From assembly GCA_037013495.1 (NCBI GenBank), contig CM072801.1:71099816-71163815 (forward strand): a stretch of DNA of 64,000 nt, read 5' to 3'. This DNA is from Hippophae tibetana. Taxonomy: Eukaryota; Streptophyta; Magnoliopsida; Rosales; Elaeagnaceae. The notes below the pieces were generated by a model that was not told where the DNA came from, ran no database searches, and saw nothing but the letters and a program-made list of their open reading frames with translations. Every line of letters begins with the position of its first letter. Position 1 is the first letter of the stretch. Below are positions 48,601 to 62,203 of the stretch, piece by piece. The position numbers and the translations under genes were made by a program.

Positions 48601-49972
48601 CTCCTCTTAAATTTATTGGAAGAATAGAGAGTTATTGATCACATAAATAAAGATCCATGGGTCAGCACAAATATTTCTTTTACATATCTATTGAATAAAA
48701 TCGAAAGTAAGTAAAATGGAAATTTGTGATAAAAACATAAATCCTCGATAAGTGATGTAAACGATGGAATTTGGTTATAGAAATCAGGTTCTCTAGCGTG
48801 GCCAAAATTAATCGTGTGATTCGATACGAGCTTCGATGTGATATATTATAATAGTCGTTAAGATACCTCGGTCTAGATATATTATCTATTAAAGTTGAAA
48901 ATTCGATATATCAAATGTTTTGTTATTTTTTAACAAGTTAAGAGTAACCCCTTTCCTCTTTTCTGCTCTTAAATTTTTTGGAAGAATAGAGATTTATTGA
49001 TCACATAAATAAAGATCCATTGGTCAGCACAAATATCACTTTTACATATCTATTGAATATAATCGAAAGTAAGTAAAACGGAAATTTGTGACAAAAACAT
49101 AAACCCTCGATAAGTGATGTAAACGATGGAATTTGGTTACAGAAATCAGGTTCTCTAGCGTGGCCAAAATTAATCGTGTGATTCGATACGAGCTTCGATG
49201 TGATATATTATAATAGTCGTTAAGATACCTCGGTCTAGATATATTGTCTATTAAAGTTGAAAATTCGATATATCAAATGTTTTGTTATATTTGAACAAGT
49301 GAACAGTAACCCCTTTCCTGTTCTCTTCTCTTAAATTTTTTGGAAGAATAGAGATTTATTGATCACATAAATAAAGATCCCTTGCTCAGCACAAATAACT
49401 CTTTTACATATCTATTGAATAAAATCGAAAGTAAGTAAAATGGAAATTTGTGACAAAAACATAAACCCTCAATAAGTGATGTAAGGGATGGAATTTGGTT
49501 ACAGAAATCAGATTCTCTAGCGTGGCCAAGATTAATCATGTGAATCGACACGAGCTTCGATGTGATATATTATAATAGTCGTTAAGATACCTCGGTCTAG
49601 ATATATTGTCTATTAAAGTTGAAAATTCGATATATCAAATGTGTTGTTATTTTTGAACAAGTGAACAGTAACCCCTTTCCTGTTCTCTTCTCTTAAATTT
49701 TTTGGAAGAATAGAGATTTATTGATCACATAAATAAAGATCCCTTGGTCAGCACAAATATCACTTTTACATATCTATTGAATATAATCAAAAGTAAGTAA
49801 AATGGAAATTTGTGACAAAAACATAAACCCTCGATAAGTGATGTAAACGATGGAATTTTGTTACAGAAATCAGGTTCTCTAGCGTGGCCAAAATTAATCA
49901 TGTGAATCGATACGAGCTTCGATGTGATATATTATAATTTTCGTTAAGTTACTTCATTCTAGAGTTATGTCG
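45629..49972 (+). repeat. Mixed block: K/F hybrid, H, B, G/D and heptamer-like monomers
   Basis: It begins with the rare type-K start (45629) fused to type-F sequence, then H (45991). It continues with units like those of block 3 (46354 onward: GATGCAAGGG, AACTATTTTGCATATC), two adjacent near-identical units near 47.09 and 47.45 kb, and a G-D-G-D run. The unit near 48.9 kb is a D/H-B hybrid. A heptamer-type B unit with CTTGCTCAGC follows at 49250. The partial heptamer order suggests shared ancestry with 32.6-41.0 kb, interrupted by deletion. Confidence 0.85.
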
Positions 49973-51419
49973 ATTAAAGTTGAAAATTCGATATATCAAA
50001 TGTTTTGTTATTTTTTATCAAGTTAACAATAACCCCTTTCCCGTTCTCATCTCTTAAATTTTTTGGAAGAATAGAGATTTATTGATCACATAAATAAAGA
50101 TCCCTTGGTCAGCACAATTATCACTTTAACATATCTATTGAATAAAATCGAAAGTAAGTAAAATGGAAATTTGTGACAAAAACATAAACCCTCGATCAGT
50201 GATGTAAACGATGGAATTTTGTTAGAGAAATCAGGTTCTCTAGCGTGGCCAAAATTAATCGTGTGAATCGATACGAGCTTCGATGTGATATATTATAATT
50301 TTCGTTAAGATACTTCATTCTAGAGTTATGTCGATTAAAGTTGAAAATTCGATATATCAAATGTTTTGTTATTTTTTATCAAGTTAACAGTAACCCCTTT
50401 CCCGTTCTCATCTCTTAAATTTTTTGGAAGAATAGAGATTTATTGATCACATAAATAAAGATCCCTTGGTCAGCACAATTATCACTTTAACATATCTATT
50501 GAATAAAATCGAAAGTAAGTAAAATGGAAATTTGTGACAAAAACATAAACCCTCGATCAGTGATGTAAACGATGGAATTTTGTTAGAGAAATCAGGTTCT
50601 CTAGCGTGGCCAAAACTAATCGTGTGAATCGATACGAGCTTTGATGTGATATATTATAATAGTCGTTACGATACCTGGGTAAAGAGTTATGGTCGATTAA
50701 ACTTGAAAATTCGATATATCAAATGTTTTGTTATTTTTGAACAAGTGAACAGTAAGCACTTTCGTTTTCTCTTTTCTTAAATTATTTAGGAAGAATAGAG
50801 ATTTTTTGATCACATAAACAAATATCCCTTGGTCAGCACAATTATCACTTTTACATATCTATTGAATATAATCGAAAGTAAGTAAAATGGAAATTTGTGA
50901 TAAAAACATAAACCCTCGATAAGTGATGTAAACGATGGAATTTTGTTGGAGAAATCAGGTTCTCTAGCGTGGCCAAAACTAATCGTGTGAATCGAAACGA
51001 GGTTCGATGTGATATATTATAATAGTCGTTATGATACCTCGGTAAAGAGTTATGGTTGATTAAACTTGAAAATTCGATATATCAAATGTTTTGTTATTTT
51101 TGAACATGTGAACAGTAACCCCTTTCCTGTTCTCTTCTCTTAAATTTTTTGGAAGAATAGAGATTTATTGATCACATAAATAAAGATCCCTTGGTCAGCA
51201 CAAATATCACTTTTACATATCTATTGAATAAAATCGAAAGTAAGTAAAATGGAAATTTGTGACAAAAACATAAACCCTCGATCAGTGATGTAAACGATGG
51301 AATTTTGTTAGAGAAATCAGGTTCTCTAGCGTGGCCAAAATTAATCGTGTGAATCGATACGAGCTTCGATGTGATATATTATAATTTTCGTTAAGATACT
51401 TCATTCTAGAGTTATGTCG
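49973..51419 (+). repeat. Four-monomer unit, copy 1 (1447 bp)
   Basis: The order is E (49973), E (50334), C (50696), B/E hybrid (51059). The marker CTCGATCAGTG occurs only in this block pair (near 50195, 50555, 51283, 51643 and 52003), and AGTAAGCACTTTCG and ATACCTGGGTAAAG also distinguish it. The first E unit has AACAATAACCCC, a difference from the other copies. Confidence 0.91.
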
Positions 51420-52866
51420 ATTAAAGTTGAAAATTCGATATATCAAATGTTTTGTTATTTTTTATCAAGTTAACAGTAACCCCTTTCCCGTTCTCATCTC
51501 TTAAATTTTTTGGAAGAATAGAGATTTATTGATCACATAAATAAAGATCCCTTGGTCAGCACAATTATCACTTTAACATATCTATTGAATAAAATCGAAA
51601 GTAAGTAAAATGGAAATTTGTGACAAAAACATAAACCCTCGATCAGTGATGTAAACGATGGAATTTTGTTAGAGAAATCAGGTTCTCTAGCGTGGCCAAA
51701 ATTAATCGTGTGAATCGATACGAGCTTCGATGTGATATATTATAATTTTCGTTAAGATACTTCATTCTAGAGTTATGTCGATTAAAGTTGAAAATTCGAT
51801 ATATCAAATGTTTTGTTATTTTTTATCAAGTTAACAGTAACCCCTTTCCCGTTCTCATCTCTTAAATTTTTTGGAAGAATAGAGATTTATTGATCACATA
51901 AATAAAGATCCCTTGGTCAGCACAATTATCACTTTAACATATCTATTGAATAAAATCGAAAGTAAGTAAAATGGAAATTTGTGACAAAAACATAAACCCT
52001 CGATCAGTGATGTAAACGATGGAATTTTGTTAGAGAAATCAGGTTCTCTAGCGTGGCCAAAACTAATCGTGTGAATCGATACGAGCTTTGATGTGATATA
52101 TTATAATAGTCGTTACGATACCTGGGTAAAGAGTTATGGTCGATTAAACTTGAAAATTCGATATATCAAATGTTTTGTTATTTTTGAACAAGTGAACAGT
52201 AAGCACTTTCGTTTTCTCTTTTCTTAAATTATTTAGGAAGAATAGAGATTTTTTGATCACATAAACAAATATCCCTTGGTCAGCACAATTATCACTTTTA
52301 CATATCTATTGAATATAATCGAAAGTAAGTAAAATGGAAATTTGTGATAAAAACATAAACCCTCGATAAGTGATGTAAACGATGGAATTTTGTTGGAGAA
52401 ATCAGGTTCTCTAGCGTGGCCAAAACTAATCGTGTGAATCGAAACGAGGTTCGATGTGATATATTATAATAGTCGTTATGATACCTCGGTAAAGAGTTAT
52501 GGTTGATTAAACTTGAAAATTCGATATATCAAATGTTTTGTTATTTTTGAACATGTGAACAGTAACCCCTTTCCTGTTCTCTTCTCTTAAATTTTTTGGA
52601 AGAATAGAGATTTATTGATCACATAAATAAAGATCCCTTGGTCAGCACAAATATCACTTTTACATATCTATTGAATATAATAGAAAGTAAGTAAAATGGA
52701 AATTTGTGACAAAAACATAAACCCTCGATAAGTGATGTAAACGATGGAATTTTGTTACAGAAATCAGGTTCTCTCGCGTGGCCAAAATTAATCATGTGAA
52801 TCGATACGAGCTTCGATGTGATATATTATAATTTTCATTAAGATACTTCATTCTAGAGTTATGTCG
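51420..52866 (+). repeat. Four-monomer unit, copy 2 (1447 bp)
   Basis: Starts at 51420, 51781, 52143 and 52506 are each 1447 bp after those of copy 1. The fourth unit reverts to CTCGATAAGTG and ATAATAGAAAG and so belongs to the next block. The copy boundary therefore falls in shared sequence. Confidence 0.9.
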
Positions 52867-54905
52867 ATTAAAGTTGAAAATTCGATATATCAAATGTTTT
52901 GTTATTTTTTATCAAGTTAACAGTAACCCCTTTCCCGTTCTCATCTCTTAAATTTTTTGGAAGAATAGAGATTTATTGATCACATAAATAAAGATCCCTT
53001 GGTCGGCACAAATATCTCTTTTATAGCTCTCTTGAATAAAATCGAAACTAAATAAAACGGAAATTTGTGACAAAAACATAAAACCCTCGATAAGGGATGT
53101 AAACGATGGAATTTTGTTAGAGAAATCAGGTTCTCTAGCGTGGCCAAAACTAATCGTGTGAATCGATACGGGCTTTGATGTGATATATTATAATAGTCGT
53201 TACGATACCTCGGTAAAGAGTTATGGTCGATTAAACTTGAAAATTCGATATATCAAATGTTTTGTTATTTTTCAACAAGTGAACAGTAACCACTTTCGTT
53301 TTCTCTTTTCTTAAATTATTTAGGAAGAATAGAGATTTTTTGATCACATAAACAAATATCCCTTGGTCAGCACAATTATCACTTTTACATATCTATTGAA
53401 TATAATCGAAAGTAAGTAAAATGGAAATTTGTGATAAAAACATAAACCCTCGATAAGTGATGTAAACGATGGAATTTTGTTAGAGAAATCAGGTTCTCTA
53501 GCGTGGCCAAAACTAATCGTGTGAATCGAAACGAGCTTCGATGTGATATATTATAATAGTCGTTATGATACCTCGGTAAAGAGTTATGGTTGATTAAACT
53601 TGAAAATTCGATATATCAAATGTTTTGTTATTTTTGAACATGTGAACAGTAACCCCTTTCCTGTTCTCTTCTCTTAAATTTTTTGTAAGAATAGAGATTT
53701 ATTGATCACATAAATAAAGATCCCTTGGTCAGCACAAATATCACTTTTACATATCTATTGAATATAATCGAAAGTAAGTAAAATGGAAATTTGTGACAAA
53801 AACATAAACCCTCGATAAGTGATGTAAACGATGGAATTTTGTTACAGAAATCAGGTTCTCTAGCGTGGCCAAAATTAATCATGTGAATCGATACGAGCTT
53901 CGATGTGATATATTATAATTTTCGTTAAGATACTTCATTCTAGAGTTATGTCGATTAAAGTTGAAAATTCGATATATCAAATGTTTTGTTATTTTTTATC
54001 AAGTTAACAGTAACCCCTTTCCCGTTCTCATCTCTTAAATTTTTTGGAAGAATAGAGATTTATTGATCACATAAATAAAGATCCCTTGGTCAGCACAATT
54101 ATCACTTTAACATATCTATTGAATATAATCGAAAGTAAGTAAAATGGAAATTTGTGACAAAAACATAAACCCTCGATAAGTGATGTAAACGATGGAATTT
54201 TGTTAGAGAAATCAGGTTCTCTAGCGTGGCCAAAACTAATCGTGTGAATCGATACGAGCTTTGATGTGATATATTATAATAGTCGTTACGATACCTCGGT
54301 AAAGAGTTATGGTTGATTAAACTTGAAAATTCGATATATCAAATGTTTTGTTATTTTTGAACAAGTGAACAGTAACCACTTTCGTTTTCTCTTTTCTTAA
54401 ATTATTTAGGAAGAATAGAGATTTTTTGATCACATAAACAAATATCCCTTGGTCAGCACAATTATCACTTTTACATATCTATTGAATATAATCGAAAGTA
54501 AGTAAAATGGAAATTTGTGATAAAAACATAAACCCTCGATAAGTGATGTAAACGATGGAATTTTGTTAGAGAAATCAGGTTCTCTAGCGTGGCCAAAACT
54601 AATCGTGTGAATCGATATGAGCTTTGATGTGATATATTATAATAGTCGTTACGATACCTCGGTAAAGAGTTATGGTTGATAAAACTTGAAAATTCGATAT
54701 ATCAAATGTTTTGTTATTTTTGAACAAGTGAACAGTAACCACTTTCGTTTTCTCTTTTCTTAAATTATTTAGGAAGAATAGAGATTTTTTGATCACATAA
54801 ACAAATATCCCTTGGTCAGCACAAATATCTCTTTTACATATCTATTGAATAAAATGGAAAGTAAGTAAAACGAAAATTTGTGACAAAAACATAAACCCTC
54901 AATAA
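52143..54905 (+). repeat. Long-range duplicated block, right copy
   Basis: This is the partner of 42.0-44.8 kb at a constant offset of 10136 bp. Copy-specific changes include TCTCGCGTGG near 52773, GATACGGGCTTTG near 53166, TTTTGTAAG near 53682 and GGTTGATAAAACTTG near 54675. The last removes a stop on the minus strand and creates an accidental 65-residue open frame at 54599-54796. At about 54905-54915 GATGCAATCGATGG joins GATGCAAGGG-type and GATGTAAACGATGG-type sequence. Confidence 0.89.
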
Positions 54906-56730
54906 GTGATGCAATCGATGGAATTTGGTTACAGAAATTAGATTCTCTAGCGTGGCCAAGATTAATCATGTGAATCGATACAAGCTTCGATGTGATATAT
55001 TATAATAGTCGTTAAGATACCTCGGTCTAGATATATTGTCTATTAAAGTTGAAAATTCGATATATCAAATGTGTTGTTATTTTTGAACAAGTGAACAGTA
55101 ACCCCTTTCCTGTTCTCTTCTCTTAAATTTTTTGGAAGAATAGAGATTTATTGATCACATAAATAAAGATCCCTTGGTCAGCACAAATAACTATTTTGCA
55201 TATCTATTGAATAAAATCGAAAGTAAGTAAAACGGAAATTTGTGACAAAAACATAAACCCTCAATAAGTGATGTAAGGGATGGAATTTGGTTACAGAAAT
55301 CAAATTCTCTAGCGTGGCCAAGATTAATCATGTGAATCGATACGAGCTTCGATGTGATATATTATAATAGTCGTTAAGATACATCGGTCTAGAGTTATTG
55401 TCGATTAAAGTTGAAAATTCGATATATCAAATGTTTAGTTATTTTTTAACAAGTTAAAAGTAACCCCTTTATTGTTCTCTTCTCTTAAATTTTTTGGAAG
55501 AATAGAGATTTATTGATCACATAAATAAAGATCCCTTGGTCAGCACAAATATCTCTTTTACATATCTATTGAATAAAATCGAAAGTAAGTAAAACGGAAA
55601 TTTGTGACAAAAACATAAACCCTCGATAAATGATGTAAACGATGGAATTTGGTTATAGAAATCAGGTTCTCTAGCGTGGCCAAAATTAATCGTGTGATTC
55701 GATACGAGCTTCAATGTGATATATTATAATAGTCGTTAAGATACCTCGGTCTAGATATATTATCTATTAAAGTTGAAAATTCGATATATCAAATGTTTTG
55801 TTATTTTTTAACAAGTTAAAAGTAACCCCTTTATTGTTCTCTGCTCTTAAATTTTTTGGAAGAATAGAGATTTATTGATCACATAAATAAAGATCCCTTG
55901 TTCAGCCCAAATATTTGTTTTACATATCTATTGAAAAAAATGGAAAGTAAGTAAAACAGTAATTTGTGCCAAAAACATAAACCCTCGATAATTGATGTAA
56001 ACGATGGAATTTGGTTACAGAAATCAAGTTCTCTTGCGTGGCCAAAATTAATCGTGTGAATCGATACGAGCTTCGATGTTATATATTATAATAGTCGTTA
56101 AGATACCTCAGTCTAGAGTTATTTTCGATTAAAGTTGAAAATTCGATATATCAAATGTTTTGTTATTTTTTATCAAATTAACAGTAACCCCTTTCCCGTT
56201 CTCATCTCTTAAATTTTTTGGAAGAATAGAGATTTATTGATCACATAAATAAAGATCCCTTGGTCAGCACAATTATCACTTTTACATATCTATTGAATAT
56301 AATCGAAAGTAAGTAAAATGGAAATTTTTTGACAAAAACATAAACCCTTGATAAATGATGTAAACGATGGAATTTTGTTAGAGAAATCAGGTTCTCTAGC
56401 GTGGCCAAAACTAATCGTGTGAATCGATACGAGCTTCGATGTGATATATTATAATAGTCGTTATGATACCTCGGTAAAGAGTTATGGTTGATTAAACTTG
56501 AAAATTCGATATATCAAATGTTCTGTTATTTATTAACATGTGAACAGTAACCCCTTTCCCGTTCTCATCTCTTAAATTTTTTGGAAGAATAGAGATTTTT
56601 TGATCACATAAACAAATATCCCTTGGTCAGCACAAATATCTCTTTTACATATCTATTGCATAAAATGGAAAGTAAGTAAAACAAAAATTTGTGACAAAAA
56701 CATAAACCCTCGATAATTGATGTAAACGAT
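54906..56730 (+). repeat. Mixed B, F/G-like, D and E monomers
   Basis: The region contains B (55042, with GTGTTGTT and AACTATTTTGCATATC), a TTTAGTT unit that merges type-F-like left and type-G right parts, D (AGTAACCCCTTTATTG), and an E unit near 56.15 kb with TATCAAATTAACAG, GAAATTTTTTGAC and CCCTTGATAAATG. A unit near 56.5 kb has GTTCTGTTATTTATTAACATG. The sequence resembles 46.7-48.5 kb followed by 44.9-45.6 kb. Confidence 0.84.
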
Positions 56731-58945
56731 GGAATTTGGTTACAGAAATCAGGTTCTCTAGCGTGGCCAAAATTAATCGTGTGAATCGATACGAGCTTCG
56801 ATGTTATATATTATAATAGTCGTTAAGATACCTCAATCTAGAGTTATTGTCTATTAAGGTTGAAAATTCGATATATCAAATGTTTTGTTATTTTTTACCA
56901 AGTTAATAGTAACCCCTTTCCTGTTTTCTCCTCTTAAATTTTTTGGAAGAATAGAGATTTATTGATCACATAAATAAAGATCACTTGTTCAGCCCAAATA
57001 TCTGTTTTACATATCTATTGAATAAAATCGAAATTAAGTAAAACAGTAATTTGTGACAAAAACATAAACCCTCGATAAGTGATGTAAACGATGGAATTTG
57101 GTTACAGAAATCAGGTTCTCTAGCGTGGCCAAAATTAATCGTGTGATTCGATACGAGCTTCGATGTGATATATTATAATAGTCGTTTAGATACCTCGGTA
57201 TAGATATATTGTCTATTAAAGTTGAAAATTTGATATATCAAATGTTTTGTTACTTTTGAACAAGTGAACAGTAACCGCTTTCCTGTTCTCTCCTCTTAAA
57301 TTTTGTGGAAGAATAGAGATTTATTGATCAAATAAATAAAGATCCCTTATTCAGCCCAAATATCTCTTTTACATATCTATTGAATAAAATCAAAAGTAAG
57401 TAAAACGGAAATTTGTGACAAAAACATAAACCCTCAATAAGTGATGTAAGGGATGGAATTTGGTTACAGAAATCAGATTCTCTAACGTGGCCAAAATTAA
57501 TCGTGTGAATCGATACGAGCTTTGATGTGATATATTATAATTTTCGTTAAGATACTTCATTCTAGAGTTATGTCGATTAAAGTTGAAAATTCGATATATC
57601 AAATGTTTTGTTATTTTTTATCAAGTTAACAGTAACCCCTTTCCCGTTCTCATCTCTTAAATTTTTTGGAAGAATAGAGATTTATTGATCACATAAATAA
57701 AGATCCCTTGGTCAGCACAATTATCACTTTTACATATCTATTGAATATAATCGAAAGTAAGTAAAATGGAAATTTGTGACAAAAACATAAACCCTCGATA
57801 AGTGATGTAAACGATGGAATTTTTTTAGAGAAATCAGGTTCTCTAGCGTGGCCAAAACTAATCGTGTGAATCGATACGAGCTTCGATGTGATATATTATA
57901 ATAGTCGTTACGATACCTCGGTAAAAAGTTATGGTCGATTAAACTTGAAAATTTGATATATCAAATGTTTTGTTATTTTTGAACAAGTGAACAGTAACCA
58001 CTTTCGTTTTCTCTTTTCTTAAATTATTTAGGAAGAATAGAGATTTTTTGATCACATAAACAAATATTCCTTGGTCAGCACAATTATCACTTTTACATAT
58101 CTATTGAATATAATCGAAAGTAAGTAAAATGGAAATTTGTGACAAAAACATAAACCCTCGATAAATGATGTAAACGATGGAATTTTGTTAGAGAAATCAG
58201 GTTCTCTAGCGTGGCCAAAACTAATCGTGTGAATCGATACGAGCTTCGATGTGATATATTATAATAGTCGTTATGATACCTCGGGAAAGAGTTATGGTTG
58301 ATTAAACTTGAAAATTCGATATATCAAATGTTTTGTTATTTTTGAACATGTGAACAGTAACCCCTTTCCCGTTCTCATCTCTTAAATTTTTTGGAAGAAT
58401 AGAGATTTATTGATCACATAAATAAAGATCCCTAGGTCAGCACAATTATCACTTTAACATATCTATTGAATATAATCGAAAGTAAGTAAAATGGAAATTT
58501 TTGACAAAAACATAAACCCTAGATAAATGATGTAAACGATGGAATTTTGTTAGAGAAATCAGGTTCTCTAGCGTGGCCAAAACTAATCGTGTGAATCGAT
58601 ACGAGCTTCGATGTGATATATTATAATAGTCGTTATGATACCTCGGTAAAGAGTTATGGTTGATTAAACTTGAAAATTCGATATATCAAATGTTCTGTTA
58701 TTTTTTAACATGTGAACAGTAACCCCTTTCCCGTTCTCATCTCTTAAATTTTTTGGAGGAATAGAGATTTTTTGATCACATAAACAAATATCCCTTGGTC
58801 AGCACAAATATCTCTTTTACATATCTATTGCATAAAATGGAAAGTAAGTAAAACAAAAATTTGTGACAAAAACATAAACCCTCGATAAGTGATGTAAACG
58901 ATGGAATTTGGTTACAGAAATCAGGTTCTCTAGCGTGGCCAAAAT
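56731..58945 (+). repeat. Nine-monomer-offset duplication, copy 1
   Basis: This stretch repeats at 59.99-62.20 kb with an exact offset of 3258 bp (9 x 362). Landmarks are type K (56853 and 60111), GTTACTTTTGAAC (57245 and 60503), TCTAACGTGG, GGAATTTTTTTAGAG, CCTCGGGAAAGAG and CCCTAGGTCAGC. Copies read as identical over long stretches. Confidence 0.91.
56853..57214 (+). repeat. Representative monomer, rare type K (ATTAAGGTTG / TTTACCAAGTTAATAG variant)
   Basis: This type is recognised by ATTAAGGTTG, TTTTTTACCAAGTTAATAG and CTGTTTTCTCCTC, preceded by CCTCAATCTAGAG. I find it only at 45629, 56853 and 60111. The last two are exactly 3258 bp (nine monomers) apart and lie in a duplication. The 45629 copy shares the left part but switches to type-F sequence on its right. 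Its rarity makes it a good landmark for array evolution. Confidence 0.9.
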
Positions 58946-59985
58946 TAATCGTGTGATTCGATACGAGCTTCGATGTGATATATTATAATAGTCGTTTAGA
59001 TACCTCAGTCTAGATATATTGTCTATTAAAGTTGAAAATTCGATATATCAAATGTTTTGTTACTTTTGAACAAGTGAACAGTAACCCCTTTCCTATTCTC
59101 TCCTCTTAAATTTTGTGGAAGAATAGAGATTTATTGATCAAATAAATAAAGATCCCTTATTCAGCCCAAATATCTCTTTTACATATCTATTGAATAAAAT
59201 CAAAAGTAAGTAAAACGGAAATTTGTGACAAAACCATAAACCCTCAATAAGTGATGTAAGGGATGGAATTTGGTTACAGAAATCAGATTCTCTAACGTGG
59301 ATAAAATTAATCGTGTGAATCGATACGAGCTTCGATGTGATATATTATAATTTTCGTTAAGATACTTCATTCTAGAGTTATGTCGATTAAAGTTGAAAAT
59401 TCGATATATCAAATGTTTTGTTATTTTTTATCAAGTTAACAGTAACCCCTTTCCCGTTCTCATCTCTTAAATTTTTTGGAAGAATAGAGATTTATTGATC
59501 ACATAAATAAAGATCCCTTGGTCAGCACAATTATCACTTTTACATATCTATTGAATATAATCGAAAGTAAGTAAAATTGAAATTTGTGACAAAAACATAA
59601 ACCCTCGATAAGTGATGTAAACGATGGAATTGTTTTAGAGAAATCAGGTTCTCTAGCGTGGCCAAAACTAATCGTGTGAATCGATACGAGCTTCGATGTG
59701 ATATATTATAATAGTCGTTACGATACCTCGGTAAAAAGTTATGGTCGATTAAACTTGAAAATTTGATATATCAAATGTTTTGTTATTTTTGAACAAGTGA
59801 ACAGTAACCATTTTCGTTTTCTCTTTTCTTAAATTATTTAGGAAGAATAGAGATTTTTTGATCACATAAACAAATATTCCTTGGTCAGCACAATTATCAC
59901 TTTTACATATCTATTGAATATAATCGAAAGTAAGTAAAATGGAAATTTGTGACAAAAACATAAACCCTCGATAAATGATGTAAAC
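57215..59985 (+). repeat. Five-monomer-offset duplication nested in the nonamer region
   Basis: The unit at 57215 recurs at 59025 (offset 1810 bp, five monomers), with GTTACTTTTGAAC, TTTTGTGGAAG, CCCTTATTCAGCCC and TCTAACGTGG. The second copy has AAAACCATAAACC and ACGTGGATAAAATT near 59230-59310, and AAAATTGAAATTTG with GGAATTGTTTTAG near 59575-59635. These changes later reappear at 62.47-62.53 kb. Confidence 0.88.
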
Positions 59986-62203
59986 GATGGAATTTGGTTA
60001 CAGAAATCAGGTTCTCTAGCGTGGCCAAAATTAATCGTGTGAATCGATACGAGCTTCGATGTTATATATTATAATAGTCGTTAAGATACCTCAATCTAGA
60101 GTTATTGTCTATTAAGGTTGAAAATTCGATATATCAAATGTTTTGTTATTTTTTACCAAGTTAATAGTAACCCCTTTCCTGTTTTCTCCTCTTAAATTTT
60201 TTGGAAGAATAGAGATTTATTGATCACATAAATAAAGATCACTTGTTCAGCCCAAATATCTGTTTTACATATCTATTGAATAAAATCGAAATTAAGTAAA
60301 ACAGTAATTTGTGACAAAAACATAAACCCTCGATAAGTGATGTAAACGATGGAATTTGGTTACAGAAATCAGGTTCTCTAGCGTGGCCAAAATTAATCGT
60401 GTGATTCGATACGAGCTTCGATGTGATATATTATAATAGTCGTTTAGATACCTCGGTATAGATATATTGTCTATTAAAGTTGAAAATTTGATATATCAAA
60501 TGTTTTGTTACTTTTGAACAAGTGAACAGTAACCGCTTTCCTGTTCTCTCCTCTTAAATTTTGTGGAAGAATAGAGATTTATTGATCAAATAAATAAAGA
60601 TCCCTTATTCAGCCCAAATATCTCTTTTACATATCTATTGAATAAAATCAAAAGTAAGTAAAACGGAAATTTGTGACAAAAACATAAACCCTCAATAAGT
60701 GATGTAAGGGATGGAATTTGGTTACAGAAATCAGATTCTCTAACGTGGCCAAAATTAATCGTGTGAATCGATACGAGCTTTGATGTGATATATTATAATT
60801 TTCGTTAAGATACTTCATTCTAGAGTTATGTCGATTAAAGTTGAAAATTCGATATATCAAATGTTTTGTTATTTTTTATCAAGTTAACAGTAACCCCTTT
60901 CCCGTTCTCATCTCTTAAATTTTTTGGAAGAATAGAGATTTATTGATCACATAAATAAAGATCCCTTGGTCAGCACAATTATCACTTTTACATATCTATT
61001 GAATATAATCGAAAGTAAGTAAAATGGAAATTTGTGACAAAAACATAAACCCTCGATAAGTGATGTAAACGATGGAATTTTTTTAGAGAAATCAGGTTCT
61101 CTAGCGTGGCCAAAACTAATCGTGTGAATCGATACGAGCTTCGATGTGATATATTATAATAGTCGTTACGATACCTCGGTAAAAAGTTATGGTCGATTAA
61201 ACTTGAAAATTTGATATATCAAATGTTTTGTTATTTTTGAACAAGTGAACAGTAACCACTTTCGTTTTCTCTTTTCTTAAATTATTTAGGAAGAATAGAG
61301 ATTTTTTGATCACATAAACAAATATTCCTTGGTCAGCACAATTATCACTTTTACATATCTATTGAATATAATCGAAAGTAAGTAAAATGGAAATTTGTGA
61401 CAAAAACATAAACCCTCGATAAATGATGTAAACGATGGAATTTTGTTAGAGAAATCAGGTTCTCTAGCGTGGCCAAAACTAATCGTGTGAATCGATACGA
61501 GCTTCGATGTGATATATTATAATAGTCGTTATGATACCTCGGGAAAGAGTTATGGTTGATTAAACTTGAAAATTCGATATATCAAATGTTTTGTTATTTT
61601 TGAACATGTGAACAGTAACCCCTTTCCCGTTCTCATCTCTTAAATTTTTTGGAAGAATAGAGATTTATTGATCACATAAATAAAGATCCCTAGGTCAGCA
61701 CAATTATCACTTTAACATATCTATTGAATATAATCGAAAGTAAGTAAAATGGAAATTTTTGACAAAAACATAAACCCTAGATAAATGATGTAAACGATGG
61801 AATTTTGTTAGAGAAATCAGGTTCTCTAGCGTGGCCAAAACTAATCGTGTGAATCGATACGAGCTTCGATGTGATATATTATAATAGTCGTTATGATACC
61901 TCGGTAAAGAGTTATGGTTGATTAAACTTGAAAATTCGATATATCAAATGTTCTGTTATTTTTTAACATGTGAACAGTAACCCCTTTCCCGTTCTCATCT
62001 CTTAAATTTTTTGGAGGAATAGAGATTTTTTGATCACATAAACAAATATCCCTTGGTCAGCACAAATATCTCTTTTACATATCTATTGCATAAAATGGAA
62101 AGTAAGTAAAACAAAAATTTGTGACAAAAACATAAACCCTCGATAAGTGATGTAAACGATGGAATTTGGTTACAGAAATCAGGTTCTCTAGCGTGGCCAA
62201 AAC
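59986..62203 (+). repeat. Nine-monomer-offset duplication, copy 2
   Basis: This is the partner of 56.73-58.95 kb. Its left junction is in the unit whose left half is type C (CAAATATTCC, CACAATTATCAC) and whose right half is GATGGAATTTGGTTACAG, at about 59990. Its right junction is at about 62200, where AAATTAATCGTGTGATTCG of copy 1 is replaced by AAACTAATCGTGTGAATCG. Confidence 0.9.

Noticed and set aside
54599..54796. A different 65-residue minus-strand frame
   Set aside because: It results from one private change (GATTAAAC to GATAAAAC near 54680) that removes a stop codon. It crosses a monomer junction and resembles nothing known to me.
3010..60860. Recurrent 61-70 residue open reading frames on the minus strand, for example 3010-3207, 12488-12700, 34879-35067 and 57390-57602
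   Set aside because: They are the same monomer segment read in each repeat. They have no start context, no recognisable domain, and 362 is not a multiple of three so frames cannot continue. Conservation follows from the DNA repeat itself.
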